From an uncultured Gammaproteobacteria bacterium (lineage in GTDB: Bacteria; Pseudomonadota; Gammaproteobacteria; Pseudomonadales; Porticoccaceae), in assembly GCA_913058345.1 (NCBI GenBank), contig CAJXQR010000002.1:434001-498000 (forward strand): 64,000 bases of DNA, in the 5' to 3' direction. Under the pieces are notes generated by a model, which was not told where the DNA came from, did no database searches, and was given only the letters and a program-made list of their open reading frames with translations. Numbering within the stretch: the stretch's first letter is position 1; each line of letters starts with the position of its first letter. Made by a program: the position numbers and the translations under genes. Positions 27,924 to 36,665 of this stretch are shown here, one piece after another.

Positions 27924-29051
27924 ATGTCCACCGCTAATGACGCACTGTTTACACCGTTTACTATTAATAACGTAGCGTTACCCAACCGTATAGTGATGGC
28001 GCCGATGACGCGCAATTTTTCCCCGGACAATATCCCCGGTGACAATGTGGCAGACTACTATCGTCGCCGCGCCGAGGGTGGCGTCGGTTTGATTATTACC
28101 GAGGGTACTTACGTCAATCACCCCTCGGCCGGAGCCTATGAAAATGTGCCCTTTTTCTATGGCGAACGAGCTTTGGCGGGTTGGAAAAAGGTCGTTGAAG
28201 ACGTGCATGCGGCGGGGGCAAAAATTGCACCTCAGTTGTGGCATACGGGCATTATGCGGGGGGTTGGTGGTGAGGGCTCAAGTCTTGAACCCTACCTCGA
28301 TGCACCTGCTTTGGGCCCCTCGGGCTTGTTAATGCCCGGTAAAGAGATCGGCCGCACCATGAGTCTGGATGATATTGAGCAGGTCGTTTCAGCCTATGTA
28401 CAAGCGGCGGTGGATGCCAAGGCTCTTGGTTTCGATGGCATTGAAATCCACGGTGCCCACGGCTATCTGATTGATCAATTCTTTTGGGAGGGAACCAACC
28501 AGCGCAACGATGCCTATGGTGGCAGTCTGGTGAAGCGAACACAGTTTGCGGTTGATATTATTAGTGGTATTCGCGAACAAGTGGGGCCTGACTATCCCAT
28601 CATCTTTCGTTTTTCCCAATGGAAGTTAATGGATTATCACGCCCGCTTGGTCAATAGCCCCGAAGAGCTGGCGCAATTCCTCCACCCCCTGAGTGAAGCG
28701 GGGGTGGATGTTTTCCACTGCAGCACACGGCGTTTCTGGCAGCCCGAGTTTTCAGGCTCCGACCTCAACTTGGCAGGCTGGACGAAAAAGATTACCGGAA
28801 AACCGTCGATCACCGTCGGCAGTGTCAGCCTTGAAGACGATTTTCTCGACGAGCAGGCTCGTGGTATTTCTGAGCACTCTGAACCTGCCTCCATCGGTAA
28901 TTTGGCAGCATTACTCGACCGGGGTGATTTTGATCTGGTTGCCATTGGGCGTTCGTTAATCCCCAACCCGGATTGGCCAAAACGAGTGAAAGCGGGTCAG
29001 GAAGACACGTTATTGGCCTACGATAAACGCTATCTGGCGACGCTCGATTAG
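27924..29051 (+). CDS. NADH:flavin oxidoreductase, Old Yellow Enzyme family
   Basis: A 375-residue FMN TIM-barrel enzyme. FTINNVALPNRIVMAPMTRNF, the catalytic pair in IHGAHGYLIDQFFWEGTNQRNDAYGG (HxxH type), FRFSQWK and VAIGRSLIPNPDW are characteristic of OYE-family reductases, which reduce activated C=C bonds or nitro groups with NAD(P)H. It lacks the C-terminal FeS/FAD half of dienoyl-CoA reductase, so it is the short form. The natural substrate is unknown. It lies between purH and purD, an insertion into an otherwise conserved purine block. Confidence 0.9.
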   Translation: MSTANDALFTPFTINNVALPNRIVMAPMTRNFSPDNIPGDNVADYYRRRAEGGVGLIITEGTYVNHPSAGAYENVPFFYGERALAGWKKVVEDVHAAGAKIAPQLWHTGIMRGVGGEGSSLEPYLDAPALGPSGLLMPGKEIGRTMSLDDIEQVVSAYVQAAVDAKALGFDGIEIHGAHGYLIDQFFWEGTNQRNDAYGGSLVKRTQFAVDIISGIREQVGPDYPIIFRFSQWKLMDYHARLVNSPEELAQFLHPLSEAGVDVFHCSTRRFWQPEFSGSDLNLAGWTKKITGKPSITVGSVSLEDDFLDEQARGISEHSEPASIGNLAALLDRGDFDLVAIGRSLIPNPDWPKRVKAGQEDTLLAYDKRYLATLD

Positions 29052-29240
29052 CGCTGGGTAATTTGATCTGACGCTCTGGTATAACCGTTGGTCGGGAATA
29101 TGGGGTTAAAGTGTGATGTCCGTCGGGCTTCGTGACTCGCCGCCTTGCGGCAAGTCTGGCGGCAGCTTATAAAAGGCTCCTCGTTATTATCGATTAAATG
29201 TGTAGTTGGCTCATAAGGGTTTTTTAAGGAACCCTCTTTG

Positions 29241-29280
29241 CGGCGCTTGTACCCTCCCGGTACAATCGCCGTTTTTATTT
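29241..29280 (+). terminator. Intrinsic-terminator-like hairpin touching the purD start (candidate attenuator)
   Basis: Arms at 29241-29253 and 29259-29271 pair as 5 + 7 base pairs with one internal mismatch (C29246/T29266) around a 5-base loop, and are followed at once by TTTTTATTT (29272-29280). The purD ATG is only 7 bases further on. A second smaller hairpin, AGGGTT...AACCCT, lies just upstream (about 29217-29235). It could end the OYE transcript, but then purD would need a nearly leaderless promoter; a regulated terminator in the purD leader is the alternative. Confidence 0.65.
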
Positions 29281-29286
29281 GTAGCG

Positions 29287-30582
29287 ATGATGACAATGGA
29301 TATTCTGGTAATTGGTTCGGGTGGTCGTGAACACGCACTGGCCTGGAAAGCGGCACAGGGTAAAGCGATTGGCACGGTGTACGTGGCTTCAGGCAATGGT
29401 GGCACCGCCAGTGATCCCCGGCTAGAAAATATCCAAATAGGCGCTGATGACTTTTCTGCCCTGGCGGACTTCGCTGCGCAAAAGTCTATCGGCCTGACTA
29501 TCGTTGGCCCCGAGGCGCCATTGGTCGATGGCATTGTCGATTTCTTTCGAGAGAGAGATCTGCCGATCTTTGGCCCCACTAAGGGCGCCGCTCAGCTTGA
29601 AGGCTCCAAGGCTTTTACCAAAGACTTCCTGGCACGTAATAACATTCCCACTGGTGCTTATCAGAGCTTTACCGATGTAGAGCCTGCTCTGGCTTATTTG
29701 CAGAAAATGGGCGCGCCAATTGTGATCAAGGCCGACGGTCTCGCAGCGGGAAAGGGTGTGATTGTGGCTATGGCGCTTGACGAAGCCGAAGCTGCTGTTA
29801 AAGATATGCTTGCTGGTAATGCTTTTGGCGAAGCCGGCCATCGTGTGGTTATCGAAGAATTTCTTGACGGAGAAGAGGCCAGCTTTATCGTCATGGTGGA
29901 TGGTGAAAATGTCCTGCCGATGGCTACGAGCCAGGATCACAAGCGGGTAGGCGATGGCGATACCGGTCCCAATACCGGTGGTATGGGTGCTTACTCCCCA
30001 GCGCCAGTAGTGACTGATATTGTTTATCAACGGATTATGGACGAAGTGATTATGCCCACGGTGCGCGGTATGGCCGCCGAGGGCAATGAGTACACCGGTT
30101 TTCTCTACGCGGGCTTAATGATTGACGCCGAGGGCACGCCGAAAGTCATCGAATACAACTGTCGTTTTGGTGATCCGGAAACTCAGCCGATTATGCTGCG
30201 CCTGCGCTCCGATCTGGTCGATCTTTGCCTTGCTGCCCTCGATAAAAAGCTCGCGACCACCACGGCACAGTGGGATGAGCGAAAATCCGTAGGCATTGTT
30301 ATGGCGGCGGGCGGTTACCCCGCCAGTTATGAAAAAGGCGCGGTGATTAGCGGCCTGATGGCAGAAGAGCCGGATTTAAAGGTGTTCCATGCCGGTACTC
30401 AGCAGAGTGACAACGGTGATATCTTGAGCAGCGGGGGACGAGTGCTCTGCGTTACCGCGTTGGGTGATAGCATTGGCGAAGCCCAGCAACGAGCCTACCA
30501 GGCGACCCAAAAGATCTGCTGGAAAGACAGCTTTTACCGCAAAGATATTGGCTGGCGGGCTATTGCTCGAGAACAGAGCTAA
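29287..30582 (+). CDS. purD: Phosphoribosylamine-glycine ligase (GAR synthetase)
   Basis: An ATP-grasp enzyme forming glycinamide ribonucleotide in purine synthesis, 431 residues from ATG 29287. LVIGSGGREHALAWK, TIVGPEAPLVDGIVD, IKADGLAAGKGVIVA, GDTGPNTGGMGAYSP and EYNCRFGDPETQP are all present. ATG codons at 29287, 29290 and 29296 are possible; none has a good Shine-Dalgarno site, because a terminator-like hairpin and T-run fill the space. The open frame continues upstream through that hairpin, but the extra residues are not family-like. Confidence 0.97.
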   Translation: MMTMDILVIGSGGREHALAWKAAQGKAIGTVYVASGNGGTASDPRLENIQIGADDFSALADFAAQKSIGLTIVGPEAPLVDGIVDFFRERDLPIFGPTKGAAQLEGSKAFTKDFLARNNIPTGAYQSFTDVEPALAYLQKMGAPIVIKADGLAAGKGVIVAMALDEAEAAVKDMLAGNAFGEAGHRVVIEEFLDGEEASFIVMVDGENVLPMATSQDHKRVGDGDTGPNTGGMGAYSPAPVVTDIVYQRIMDEVIMPTVRGMAAEGNEYTGFLYAGLMIDAEGTPKVIEYNCRFGDPETQPIMLRLRSDLVDLCLAALDKKLATTTAQWDERKSVGIVMAAGGYPASYEKGAVISGLMAEEPDLKVFHAGTQQSDNGDILSSGGRVLCVTALGDSIGEAQQRAYQATQKICWKDSFYRKDIGWRAIAREQS

Positions 30583-30614
30583 ATTTTTAAAAGAGTCGGT
30601 TTCCACGTAGCTTG

Positions 30615-32099
30615 TTACGCAGGAACAACCTTACGCTCTTTAGCCCAGTGACGCAGCGCAGAAAGCTTCTCGGCCATTACGATAGCCAGGGGGCTGGTTT
30701 TGTGAATTTCATTCAGCAGTAAGTCAGTTGTCACTGAGGTGTTCTGAGCCAGGGCACTGTACAGAGCAGCAACAATGGCCTGCTCAATTTCCGCTCCGGA
30801 GAACTGATCCGAGGCTCTCACGAGCTCCTCGAGTTCGAAATTTTCAGGTTCAAGTTCTCGGTTTTGCAAGTGAATGGTGAAAATCATTTTCCGGCTTTCT
30901 TCGTTGGGCAGGTCGACAAAAAACAGTTCGTCAAATCGCCCTTTACGCACGAGCTCCGGCGGCAATTGTGTAATGTCGTTAGAGGTGGCGACTAAAAATA
31001 CACGGCCTTTGTGTTCGGCCATCCAGGTAAGTAGGGTGGCGAGTACCCGTCCTGATACACCGCCGTCATGGTTATCGCTGCTGATACCCTTTTCAATTTC
31101 GTCCAGCCACAGTACACAGGGAGACATGCTCTCGGCTAACTGTAGCGACTCACGCAGATTGCGCTCCGTTTCACCATGAAATTTGCTGTACAAAGCACCC
31201 ATGTCGAGCTTAAGCAATGGTACTTGCCAGGTGCCAGCAACAGCGCGAGCGGCAAGGCTTTTACCGCCGCCCTGTACACCCAGCAGCAAGATGCCTTTCG
31301 GCGTGTCCATACCGTTGATGTCACCTTGGAAAACGTCGTGGCGTTGGTTGAGCCATTGTTTGAGGTTGGCCATGCCGCCAATCTTTGTTAATGCCTCGGT
31401 TTGGTATTCGTAACTGAGTACGCCGTCCATACCCATCAAATCAAATTTGGCTTTATTCAGAGCCGGTAAATCTGAATCGGTAATGGCGCCATCGTCGACA
31501 ATGGCGCTGCGACAAAGCCGTTTGACTTCGGCGTGGGTTAAGCCCTGTAAACTAGAGACAAGTTGTTGCAGGGTGGCATTGTCGGCCCGTACTTTACGGC
31601 CGTTTTTATCCCGGGCCCAGCGTTGAGCCTCTGCACGGACAATCGCTAATATTTGATCGCGATTTGGGGTTGAGATCTGAAAGCGGGCACTGAGGCGGCT
31701 GAGCTCTGGAGGTAGGGTCAGACGATGGCTGACGAGCACGATAGTGATTGACCCCCCGTTGTGCCGCAGTGCTATATCCTTCAGTTGTCGGGTGTGTTTG
31801 GGGTGCTCTTCACCAAACCAGGGGTGGAAGTCACACAGGGCATAGATGCCGGGTTCGGCGCGGTGTTTGAGGTAATCGAGAATATCTTCGGGTTTGCTGT
31901 GTTTAGCAGATTGCTCTATTTGCAGACCAAAACCGCCGCGCTTGAGTCCGTCGGTGACCGACCACTGAAACAAACTGCTATTGCGTTGACGCGCAAGCCG
32001 CAGTAGTAGGTCGATAGCCCGAGGCTCGTCCCACGTTTCCAATGCGACCAGTGGAATGCCGGCTTCAATCACCAGGTTGAGGTCGTGAGCGTCTTGCAT
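30615..32099 (-). CDS. Ycf46-like AAA family ATPase
   Basis: A 494-residue single-AAA protein. The N-terminal half ([30 protein letters not shown]) is the degenerate domain typical of the cyanobacterial/plastid Ycf46 family; the C-terminal AAA module has Walker A GVQGGGKS near residue 270, Walker [11 protein letters not shown] near 330, sensor ATSND and an arginine-finger region [13 protein letters not shown]. The family is linked to photosynthesis regulation in cyanobacteria, but its job in heterotrophs is unknown. It is convergent with purD and divergent from coq7. Confidence 0.88.
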   Translation of the reverse strand: MQDAHDLNLVIEAGIPLVALETWDEPRAIDLLLRLARQRNSSLFQWSVTDGLKRGGFGLQIEQSAKHSKPEDILDYLKHRAEPGIYALCDFHPWFGEEHPKHTRQLKDIALRHNGGSITIVLVSHRLTLPPELSRLSARFQISTPNRDQILAIVRAEAQRWARDKNGRKVRADNATLQQLVSSLQGLTHAEVKRLCRSAIVDDGAITDSDLPALNKAKFDLMGMDGVLSYEYQTEALTKIGGMANLKQWLNQRHDVFQGDINGMDTPKGILLLGVQGGGKSLAARAVAGTWQVPLLKLDMGALYSKFHGETERNLRESLQLAESMSPCVLWLDEIEKGISSDNHDGGVSGRVLATLLTWMAEHKGRVFLVATSNDITQLPPELVRKGRFDELFFVDLPNEESRKMIFTIHLQNRELEPENFELEELVRASDQFSGAEIEQAIVAALYSALAQNTSVTTDLLLNEIHKTSPLAIVMAEKLSALRHWAKERKVVPA

Positions 32100-32194
32100 T
32101 CATTAATCTCCGTGGGCGAGGTTTGTGGTCTGTTATCGTGTGCAGGTACGATTTTGCTACAATTACGAGCTACTGGGTAAAGCCGCGGGTGAAA

Positions 32195-32839
32195 ATGATG
32201 ACTGAGCGACACTTTTCTAGATTTGATCGATTGTTGATGCAGGCAGATGTTGCGCTACGGACTTTGGCAAGTAGCCCCCGTGCCCGGCGGGCTTCACCGG
32301 CTGCGTCGCAAGAGGAGCCTGATTTGAGTAGCGCCGAGAAGCGGCTGTCTGCCGCATTGATGCGGGTTAACCACAGTGGAGAGGTGTGTGCTCAGGCGCT
32401 ATACCAAGGACAGGCCTTAACAGCAAGGAAAGTCAGCATTCAGGCTGATATGGAGGCCGCTGCCAGCGAGGAGGTTGACCATCTGGCCTGGTGTGAGCAG
32501 CGTATTGAAGAGCTTGGCAGTCGCACCAGTGCTCTCAACCCCTTGTGGTATGGCCTGTCGTTTGGCATCGGCGCTGGTGCTGGGGCGATTAGTGATCGGC
32601 TAAGTCTTGGCTTTGTTGCTGCAACGGAAGAGCAAGTTTGCCAGCATTTGGCCGGCCATTTAACCGAGCTGCCGGCCTTAGATAATAAAAGTCGCGCTAT
32701 TGTTGAGCAGATGATTGACGACGAAAAAGCGCATGGTGCCAGCGCTTTACGCAACGGAGGCTTACCTTTCCCCGGGCCAATAAAGTCTGCTATGAGCCTT
32801 GTGGCTAAGGCGATGACGGAGAGTAGTCGCCGTATCTGA
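32195..32839 (+). CDS. coq7: 2-polyprenyl-3-methyl-6-methoxy-1,4-benzoquinol monooxygenase
   Basis: A 214-residue di-iron hydroxylase catalysing a late ring hydroxylation of ubiquinone. Metal ligands lie in [30 protein letters not shown] and MIDDEKAHG, with the second Glu set in AATEEQV. From ATG 32195 the length matches the Pseudomonas enzyme; the open frame upstream is discarded. Its presence shows an aerobic ubiquinone pathway of the Coq7 rather than UbiF type. coq7 lies near the vfr-osmC pair in Pseudomonas as well. Confidence 0.96.
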   Translation: MMTERHFSRFDRLLMQADVALRTLASSPRARRASPAASQEEPDLSSAEKRLSAALMRVNHSGEVCAQALYQGQALTARKVSIQADMEAAASEEVDHLAWCEQRIEELGSRTSALNPLWYGLSFGIGAGAGAISDRLSLGFVAATEEQVCQHLAGHLTELPALDNKSRAIVEQMIDDEKAHGASALRNGGLPFPGPIKSAMSLVAKAMTESSRRI

Positions 32840-32857
32840 AGATAGTTGTGCTGAGGA

Positions 32858-33832
32858 TTAGTTATCCTCAGAGAATTCTCTGATACCGCGCTCAACGCGG
32901 ATACCTCGCACGATACTAAGAATTTTCTCTTTCACCCATTCGTGGGTAGGTGAGTTCAAAGTGCGACGATGTTGTATAAGTACAGCGGGGATTTCAGGAT
33001 AGTGTTCCACTTCCTTAGGGTAGGGCTTGCGCACAATTTCGTAGTACTCACCTTCTTGTTTTAAGTCGTCCATGGTTGCCATCATGAGGCAATCCGATGT
33101 GTTTAACGTGTCGAGTGCTGTCATCAACTGATCAGTGGTCAGGGCTTTTTGTCGTTTGCGGCCCAGTTCGTGAAGCATTCTGTCGAAGCGGCTTTCCGTG
33201 TTGGGTGAAACCTTGTCGGCGATGAGTAAGAAATACTGGATAAAGGGGTATTCCAGCATTTCGTCCAGTGATGGGTCGTGGTCGGACAGGGGGTGTCCTT
33301 TACGCATCCACACAGCTGGCCGTAAATCCCCGAGGGGGGTGGTAATAAAATCTTTGGGCAGGTTCTTTTCAATCTCCATGGCGAAGTCTATTTCGCCAGA
33401 CTCTAGTAGTTGTTCGCAATTATCGTCGATATTTGACAGGGCAAGGGAAATACCAGGCGATTCTTCCTGCAACCTTTTGGTGAGCTCTGGAATGGCTTGC
33501 ACAGCGAGAAACTCGGGTGCCACGATATGTATCGAGGCCTCGCGTGTCGTTGGATCAAAGTCTTGTTCTTCAAGCACCTGAGAGACGCTGTTCAGTATTT
33601 CTGGCAGCTGACGCTGTATTTCAAGGGCCCGAGGAGTGGGTACAAGGCCGCGGCCACTACGCGTAAACAAGGGGTCATCAAAGGCTGTACGCAAACGTAG
33701 TAGTGTTTTGCTCATGGCGGGCTGGGTGACGAACATGCGCTCAGCGGCGCGGGTGACATTGCGTTCCTCAAGCAAGACTTGCATAGCGACGAGCAGGTTC
33801 AGGTCAATGCGAGAGAGGGTGTCGACGGGCAT
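32858..33832 (-). CDS. LysR family transcriptional regulator
   Basis: A 324-residue LysR-type protein. The winged helix-turn-helix is at residues ~8-66 (DLNLLVAMQVLLEERNVTRAAERMF, TQPAMSKTLLRLR, DPLFTRSGRGLVPTPRA), followed by a two-lobed effector domain. The first residues resemble the NodD/LeuO-like branch (RIDLNLLVAM). Target genes are unknown: it ends 18 bases from the convergent coq7 stop, and its promoter side faces a 346-base gap containing a probable small RNA, a possible divergent target. Confidence 0.92.
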   Translation of the reverse strand: MPVDTLSRIDLNLLVAMQVLLEERNVTRAAERMFVTQPAMSKTLLRLRTAFDDPLFTRSGRGLVPTPRALEIQRQLPEILNSVSQVLEEQDFDPTTREASIHIVAPEFLAVQAIPELTKRLQEESPGISLALSNIDDNCEQLLESGEIDFAMEIEKNLPKDFITTPLGDLRPAVWMRKGHPLSDHDPSLDEMLEYPFIQYFLLIADKVSPNTESRFDRMLHELGRKRQKALTTDQLMTALDTLNTSDCLMMATMDDLKQEGEYYEIVRKPYPKEVEHYPEIPAVLIQHRRTLNSPTHEWVKEKILSIVRGIRVERGIREFSEDN

Positions 33833-34049
33833 AGTATAACCTTGGGTTATTGGTTTTTATAAGCATTATACCTAAAGCTTATGCTCCGGGGAATATTGTT
33901 ATCTGAGAAGCACATCAGGTTAAGGCTGGTGGTCGTATTGGTAAGCAACTGTGCGAATGCGAATTGTTGGTGTAAATTACAAAAATAACGCCGTATTATG
34001 ATATTTATAAAAACAATGCATTTTAATTATATGCCTGGACTCTATATAG

Positions 34050-34159
34050 TTCACTCCATCGTTAGCGAATGACGGGACCTAGGATCCCTTGCTGGCGGAT
34101 CAACCTCCTAACCCCCCTGTATTATACTTTTTGGGGAGCGTAAAGCTCCCCTTTTTTTT
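34050..34159 (+). ncRNA. Candidate small regulatory RNA ending at an intrinsic terminator
   Basis: The 346-base gap 33833-34178 holds no credible ORF, yet its + strand ends in a perfect terminator for which no + strand gene exists upstream (the nearest, coq7, stops 1.3 kb away behind an antisense gene). Just before the terminator lies GATCAACCTCCTAACCCCCC (34099-34118), close to the 16S rRNA 3' end with its anti-Shine-Dalgarno CCTCCT, as expected for an sRNA seed that pairs with ribosome sites. A TATATAG box at 34043-34049 may be the -10, giving a start near 34055; no good -35 is seen. The 5' end is therefore uncertain. Confidence 0.45.
34133..34159 (+). terminator. Strong rho-independent terminator
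   Basis: GGGGAGC (34133-34139) and GCTCCCC (34145-34151) pair perfectly around a GTAAA loop, followed by eight T (34152-34159). It works only on the + strand: on the other strand the stem is followed by A-rich sequence. Both flanking genes are on the minus strand, so it must end an unannotated + strand transcript. Confidence 0.85.
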
Positions 34160-34178
34160 GCCTAAAATAAACATAATT

Positions 34179-34613
34179 TTACTGATCGACAGAGTTCCCT
34201 TCCAGTACTTCAAAGCTGTGAGTAATTGAAACGCCGCCCTTGCCTAGCATTATTGATGCCGAGCAGTATTTCTCTGCAGATAGCTCAACGGCTCGCTTTA
34301 CTTGTTTTTCTTTCAGCTTGTTACCGGTGACAATGAAATGAATGTTAATAGTGGTAAATACCGCTGGCACGGCATCGGCACGTTCAGCATCCAATTTTGC
34401 AGAACAGGCAGTGACATCCTGGCGGCTCTTTTTCAAGATACTCATAACGTCAAAGCTGGCGCAGCCACCCATTCCAATAAGTAGCATTTCCATTGGGCGA
34501 ATCCCCATATTGCGTCCGCCCAGGGACTCTGGGCCATCCATCACTACCGAGTGCCCGCTTCCGGATTCCCCTAGAAACATGGCGTTGTCGACCCATTTCA
34601 CGTTGGCTTTCAT
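34179..34613 (-). CDS. OsmC family protein
   Basis: A 144-residue OsmC/Ohr-fold protein of the YhfA-like branch. MGIRPMEMLLIGMGGCASFDVMSIL carries the first conserved Cys, and SAEKYCSASIML the second, the pair that reduces organic hydroperoxides in characterised members. It is divergent from the crp/vfr gene, an arrangement also seen in Pseudomonas, with a 211-base shared upstream region. A peroxidase or redox role is inferred from the family. Confidence 0.9.
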   Translation of the reverse strand: MKANVKWVDNAMFLGESGSGHSVVMDGPESLGGRNMGIRPMEMLLIGMGGCASFDVMSILKKSRQDVTACSAKLDAERADAVPAVFTTINIHFIVTGNKLKEKQVKRAVELSAEKYCSASIMLGKGGVSITHSFEVLEGNSVDQ

Positions 34614-34824
34614 GAGTTACTTCCTCTCTTGCGCGACAATGCCTGCGTCACCCGGCCATGTCGCGAATTAATGGAGTTGGGAGGTGCTAGAAAACACACC
34701 ACAACTAAAATATCTGAGTTCTAGCTACCATTATAGATGTCTACTGGCTCAAAGGTTTACATTAATATTCTGAAAGTGCGATGATGCGCCCGCTAGTAAA
34801 AATAAACACATGGAGCGCTAAACT

Positions 34825-35457
34825 GTGAGCTTAAAACCCATTACACCGCACATCGACAATCTGGAACAATTTCTCGGTCATTGCCATCGGCGGCGCTACC
34901 CGGCAAAAAGTACATTGATTTATGCTGGCGATAGCAGCGATACGCTCTATTACATTATTAGTGGTTCAGTGACGGTATTGATTGAAGATGACGATGGCCG
35001 TGAAATGATAGTCGCCTATTTAAACCCCGGTGACTTCTTTGGCGAGATGGGTCTCTTTGGTCAGGAAGATCGCAGTGCCTGGATACGGGCTAAAAATGAG
35101 TGTGAAGTGGCTGAAATTAGTTACGATAATTTTCACAAGCTGACCAAGAGTCACCCTGACTTTCTCTACGCTGTCTCTATGCAAATGGCGCAGCGCTTGA
35201 GGGATACCACTCGTAAGGTAGGTGATCTTGCCTTTCTCGATGTGACGGGTCGTGTGGCGCGTACTTTGCTAGATTTGAGTAAAGAGCCGGATGCGATGAC
35301 TCATCCCGATGGTATGCAAATCAAGATTACCCGCCAGGAGATTGGGCGTATTGTTGGTTGTTCGCGAGAAATGGTAGGCCGAGTTCTCAAGGTACTTGAG
35401 CAACAGGATCTGGTGTGGGTAAAGGGTAAGACGATGGTCGTACACGGAACCCGCTAA
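34825..35457 (+). CDS. vfr: cAMP receptor protein (CRP/Vfr)
   Basis: A 210-residue global regulator. The cAMP pocket reads [33 protein letters not shown], retaining the Glu and Arg-Ser residues that bind the cyclic phosphate, and the C-terminal helix-turn-helix is [26 protein letters not shown]. The start is GTG at 34825 with GGAGCG upstream. Next to an OsmC gene, as vfr is in Pseudomonas; crp would be an equally valid symbol. A clear terminator follows at 35483-35511. I saw no convincing CRP box in its upstream region. Confidence 0.95.
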   Translation: MSLKPITPHIDNLEQFLGHCHRRRYPAKSTLIYAGDSSDTLYYIISGSVTVLIEDDDGREMIVAYLNPGDFFGEMGLFGQEDRSAWIRAKNECEVAEISYDNFHKLTKSHPDFLYAVSMQMAQRLRDTTRKVGDLAFLDVTGRVARTLLDLSKEPDAMTHPDGMQIKITRQEIGRIVGCSREMVGRVLKVLEQQDLVWVKGKTMVVHGTR

Positions 35458-35482
35458 CAAGTCATCCGTATTTTTGTCTTTA

Positions 35483-35511
35483 GCGCCTTCTTTAATAGAA
35501 GGCGCTTTTTT
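35483..35511 (+). terminator. Rho-independent terminator of crp/vfr
   Basis: GCGCCTTC (35483-35490) and GAAGGCGC (35498-35505) form a perfect 8-pair stem with a 7-base loop, followed by six T (35506-35511), 26 bases after the crp/vfr stop. On the opposite strand the stem is followed by a weaker T-containing stretch, so it may also help the convergent adenosine kinase gene. Confidence 0.9.
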
Positions 35512-35530
35512 ATGGCCTGATCGACTGCGC

Positions 35531-36523
35531 TCAGATTTGCGTCAATAAACTACGGTGTTCTTGGACGGGGAGTCTTGGGCCGTACTGAGTGACGACGGTG
35601 GCTGAGGCTAGACTGGCTAGCCGACCAGCCTGTTGGTAGTCCATGCCATTGGTTATACCGTAAAGAAAGGCGCCAGCAAACATGTCACCTGCTCCATTGG
35701 TGTCAACAGCAGTAACGGCTGTAGGGGCAATACGATATGTTTTTTCTCCATCGAAAACTAATGCACCTTCTGCGCCGAGGGTGATCGCAAAGGTACTCGC
35801 CGTTTGCTTTAGGCTCTCGATGGCGGCATCCAGTGTTGTCGTATCCGTCCAGCCAAAGGCTTCATCTTTATTGCAAAAAAGCAAGTCGGCGCGCTCACCT
35901 ATCATTTCTTGCAAGCCGTCGCGGAAAAACTCAACCATGCCTGGATCCGAGAGACTGAAGGCGGTTTTGGTGCCCGCTTGTTTTGCCTGCTTGCGACATT
36001 CAATCGCGGCTTCTTTGCCAGTCGGAGATGTCACTAAGTAGCCTTCGGTGTAAGTATATTTGGCGTTACTAATGGCATCGGGGTTGATATTTTTGCGACA
36101 GATAGTCTCGCTTATGCCGAGGTAGGTGTTCATTGTGCGCTCGGCATCGGGTGTAATAAGTACGAGACACTTGCCGGTGATCCCCTCGGGCAACTGCCCT
36201 GCGCCATTGTGGCTGACACCAGCACTGCTCAGGTCATTCAAATAAAAATGACCATTGTCGTCATTGGCGACCTTGCAGGACTGGAAGGCTTTTCCGCCAA
36301 AACTCGCAACAGCCATGATGGTGTTGGCAGCAGAACCGCCGCTAGCACGTTTAGCCATAACTAAATGGTTGTCCAGGTGTTTGAGGAGCTCCAGTTGGCG
36401 AGCTTCGTCAACCAGAGTCATGACGCCTTTTTCTATACCCAAGGTGGTGAGCTCTGCGTCGCTGATTTCAATTTCGGTATCGACCAGTGCCGCACCTATG
36501 CCGTAGACATCGAGTGTTTTCAT
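35531..36523 (-). CDS. PfkB-family adenosine kinase
   Basis: A 330-residue ribokinase-fold sugar kinase. The start (DVYGIGAALVDTEIEISD), the GGSAANTI motif, and the C-terminal DTNGAGDMFAGAFLYGI motif with the catalytic Asp match the group annotated as adenosine kinases in gammaproteobacteria. The family phosphorylates nucleosides or sugars at the 5' hydroxyl. Adenosine would come from S-adenosylhomocysteine breakdown by AhcY, also encoded in this window, so the two may be functionally linked. It is divergent from mrcB. Confidence 0.88.
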   Translation of the reverse strand: MKTLDVYGIGAALVDTEIEISDAELTTLGIEKGVMTLVDEARQLELLKHLDNHLVMAKRASGGSAANTIMAVASFGGKAFQSCKVANDDNGHFYLNDLSSAGVSHNGAGQLPEGITGKCLVLITPDAERTMNTYLGISETICRKNINPDAISNAKYTYTEGYLVTSPTGKEAAIECRKQAKQAGTKTAFSLSDPGMVEFFRDGLQEMIGERADLLFCNKDEAFGWTDTTTLDAAIESLKQTASTFAITLGAEGALVFDGEKTYRIAPTAVTAVDTNGAGDMFAGAFLYGITNGMDYQQAGRLASLASATVVTQYGPRLPVQEHRSLLTQI

Positions 36524-36665
36524 CTTATATTCCAGTGTGTTCGTGCTGAAGAATCGAGTAGCCTGCTATGGGGTGTCGCTGTAGACTATCCGGCGAATAG
36601 TTTAACAGTATTTTTCGGTAGCCGGGTCTCGCTGGCTATGGCAGCAGCCTGTAGGGAAGTGAGTA

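Noticed and set aside
29206-29286. N-terminal extension of purD
   Set aside because: The added residues run through a terminator-like hairpin and T-run and do not resemble the family, whose proteins start at the MDILVIGSGG region.
34099-34118. Fragment of a 16S rRNA gene
   Set aside because: Only the last dozen bases resemble the 16S 3' end; no upstream rRNA sequence is present, so it is better read as an anti-Shine-Dalgarno-like seed.
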